Below are positions 62,150 to 64,000 of a stretch of 64,000 nucleotides of DNA, piece by piece (within the stretch, counting starts at the first letter, position 1; every line of letters starts with the position of its first letter). Source of the DNA: Sisyra terminalis. Taxonomy: Eukaryota > Arthropoda > Insecta > Neuroptera > Sisyridae. The notes beneath the pieces were generated by a model, which ran no database searches, was not told the DNA's origin, and saw nothing but the letters and a program-made list of their open reading frames with translations. The stretch is from the NCBI GenBank assembly GCA_958496175.1, contig OY292276.1, forward strand, positions 55,069,080 to 55,133,079, given 5' to 3'. Both the position numbers and the translations under genes were made by a program.

Positions 62150-62530
62150 TTAAAGTCATTTTCATCAATCCCTTAAGAACATATCTCAGTAGGATCAATT
62201 TGTTAAAAAAATACATGAAATTCTTTTTTTCTAATCAAGATCTCTGTGTTTAAAACAAAAAAACCAAACAAATTCTAATCGAGTTGAATAATTTGCCCTA
62301 CATTTTTTTTTTTTTTGTGTGGTTATTGTATAAATATTCATAGCAAAGTTATCTTCATAAATTCCTTTAGAACATATCTTAGGAACCATTTGTCAAAAAA
62401 TTACATCAATTTTTTTTTCTAATCAAGATCTCTGTGTTTAAAACAAAAAAAAACAAACAAATTCTAATCGAGTTGAATAATTTCCCCTACATTTTTTTTT
62501 TGTGTGGTTATTGCATAAATATTCATATCG
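62150..62530. repeat. Tandem duplication, unit about 193 bp
   Basis: CTAATCAAGATCTCTGTGTT, ATTCTAATCGAGTTGAATAA and TGTGTGGTTATTG recur in order. Two well-conserved copies, no coding capacity. Confidence 0.8.
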
Positions 62531-64000
62531 AAATTGTTTCACCTTAATGAAAATGAAATGAATCGGAAAAAAATTGTCATTCGGTTAAGGTCACCGCAAT
62601 CGGGGGACACAGTTAGGGGACCGCATTAATCAGTCATACCCGCATGGTCACCAAACGGAAGGTCGTTTTTGTTTATGACAATTTTTTTTCAAGAGAGTTT
62701 GAGTTCATAACCCTCAAATAATTCACAAAAGTAGAATTAATTTTCTAATAGCTAAGATGGCTTTGGCTGGCAAAGCCTACTTTAAACACGGAGCTTTTAG
62801 TAGGTGATGAATATTTTTCAAGTCGCCTATAGTCTTTCTTTTTTTTTAGTTGGCATGGGTCACTAGATCAAAAAAATGTCGTAAATTCAATGAGAATAGA
62901 ATAGTGATATTAATCATTTTTAATTGGATATATTTAAACTGAGTGGTACTCTAAATGAATTATTTGTTCATAAAAGGGTTCGAATAAATTGAAATTTAAA
63001 CAACGTCTTCGTCTTCGTTTTTTCCTTCTTCAGAATAATTCACTATTGTGAAAATAGATAATTTAATTAATTGAATTGCTCAAGGGGACCCGCATCAATT
63101 AATTGCAATTATTGCAATTTTTTTCTAGTTGGCCATTATTTAAAATGTTTTGTTTTTGTTAAAATTAGACATATTAAAGCAATTTTTTTCTTTATTAAAG
63201 TAGAAAATGGAATCATTAAATATTTTTTTTTTAATTTTTATCATAGAAATTTTCGAGTCACCTTCATGATTTAATTTTCGGAATGGTGGAATCCTTGCGT
63301 GATTAATCACAATAAAACAATTGGTTTCGTTGACTTTTGTTTTTTAATCGTTAATATTTTCATAGAAAATTTAACGAAGAAAAAATAAGTATACCACATC
63401 AATCCTTCTTATTTCTCGGAAAATGTAATACTTTTTTTTTCAAAATGGAAAAAAGAATACACACGACAATAAGAAGACCTTCCATATGGTGAAAGAAGTA
63501 TATTAAATGGAACATGCTTATCAAATTGTTGCATTCCGATTCAAAAAAACCGCAATTGAAGTGATATCTCTACAACCACTAAGCTTTTATCAACGACAAT
63601 TTATGCGAGGGACACATAAACGTCTTGATAAAATTGCATGTTGATAATAAAATTGTACATAACATAAAATTAAAATATACAAACAATGAAAAAAAATATA
63701 AAACATTGATGCGAGATTCGAACCAGTGATCATCCAGTTCAGGTTCTTGGAAATTTTTAGTAAAACAGCAAAGTTAGCTTTGGAAATCAATAATGTTTTT
63801 TTTTGTTTACCGCCTCATGCGACCTAAAGTTATTGAATTCATACCTCCGAAGTTGTCTATTTCAGACCATCTTATTTAAATCAGGGTTCTAAATTATTAT
63901 TTTTAAGAAGCTCAGGATTACGATTCGACTTTTTTCTTTTTTTTTTTTAAATGAATATTGTCTAAAATAAATGTGTTGTTATTATGTGAAAGTTTCTGTC
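62531..64000. other. Gene-free stretch to the window end
   Basis: No gene is recognised. On the minus strand near 63716-63728, GGTTCGAATCTC resembles a tRNA B box, but no acceptor or D-arm was found. Confidence 0.35.

Noticed and set aside
63708..63765. Minus-strand tRNA suggested by GGTTCGAATCTC
   Set aside because: The T-stem does not pair fully and no A box or acceptor stem was found upstream.

Overview
The window looks like an insect, most likely dipteran, nuclear sequence. It is strongly AT-rich with long poly-A/T runs. It holds one intron-containing gene with metazoan splice signals and a CAAAATGG start context, plus arthropod-type mobile DNA: Tc1-like, hAT-like and TTAA-target DNA elements, a jockey-like LINE remnant and a solo LTR. 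Species was not determined. Nothing suggests a bacterial, viral or plasmid origin.

The only convincing protein-coding gene is on the minus strand at 48593-50145. It is a two-exon gene for a 348-residue BTB-BACK protein with a cysteine-rich tail and no PHR domain. A 5' UTR splice acceptor lies just upstream. Four perfect copies of a 34-bp GC-rich unit sit in its intron. Every other open frame I checked looks like chance or transposon debris.

The rest is gene-free DNA rich in repeats, of three main kinds. (1) Small foldback elements at about 5.2, 7.0-7.8, 9.8-10.5, 10.8-11.2, 39.8-40.0, 53.6-55.0 and 56.5-56.7 kb. Their inverted arms carry a hairpin motif laid out like a minimal hammerhead ribozyme, pointing outward. 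Several also have 10-12 bp target duplications and a one-sided 26-34 nt extension, which is how I remember Penelope-like terminal repeats. (2) DNA transposons and MITEs: TTAA elements (4.26 and 59.67 kb), hAT-like elements (25.6, 41.7, 47.1 kb), Tc1/pogo-like elements (19.2, 24.3 kb, and a transposase relic at 59.2 kb), and two inverted-repeat elements holding broken copies of uncharacterised arthropod ORF families (54 and 58.5 kb). (3) Nine local tandem duplications with 190-650 bp units, several hit by later insertions.

Nested insertions give a relative history. At 9.1-11.5 kb a tandem duplication was hit by two hammerhead-type foldbacks, and one of these then received an LTR element, now a solo LTR with heat-shock-element-like motifs. 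At 5.1-5.9 kb a foldback lies inside another inverted-repeat element. At 47 kb a hAT MITE lies inside a tandem array. The most interesting system is the hammerhead-bearing foldback group, with varied interiors: empty, solo LTR, or orphan ORF.
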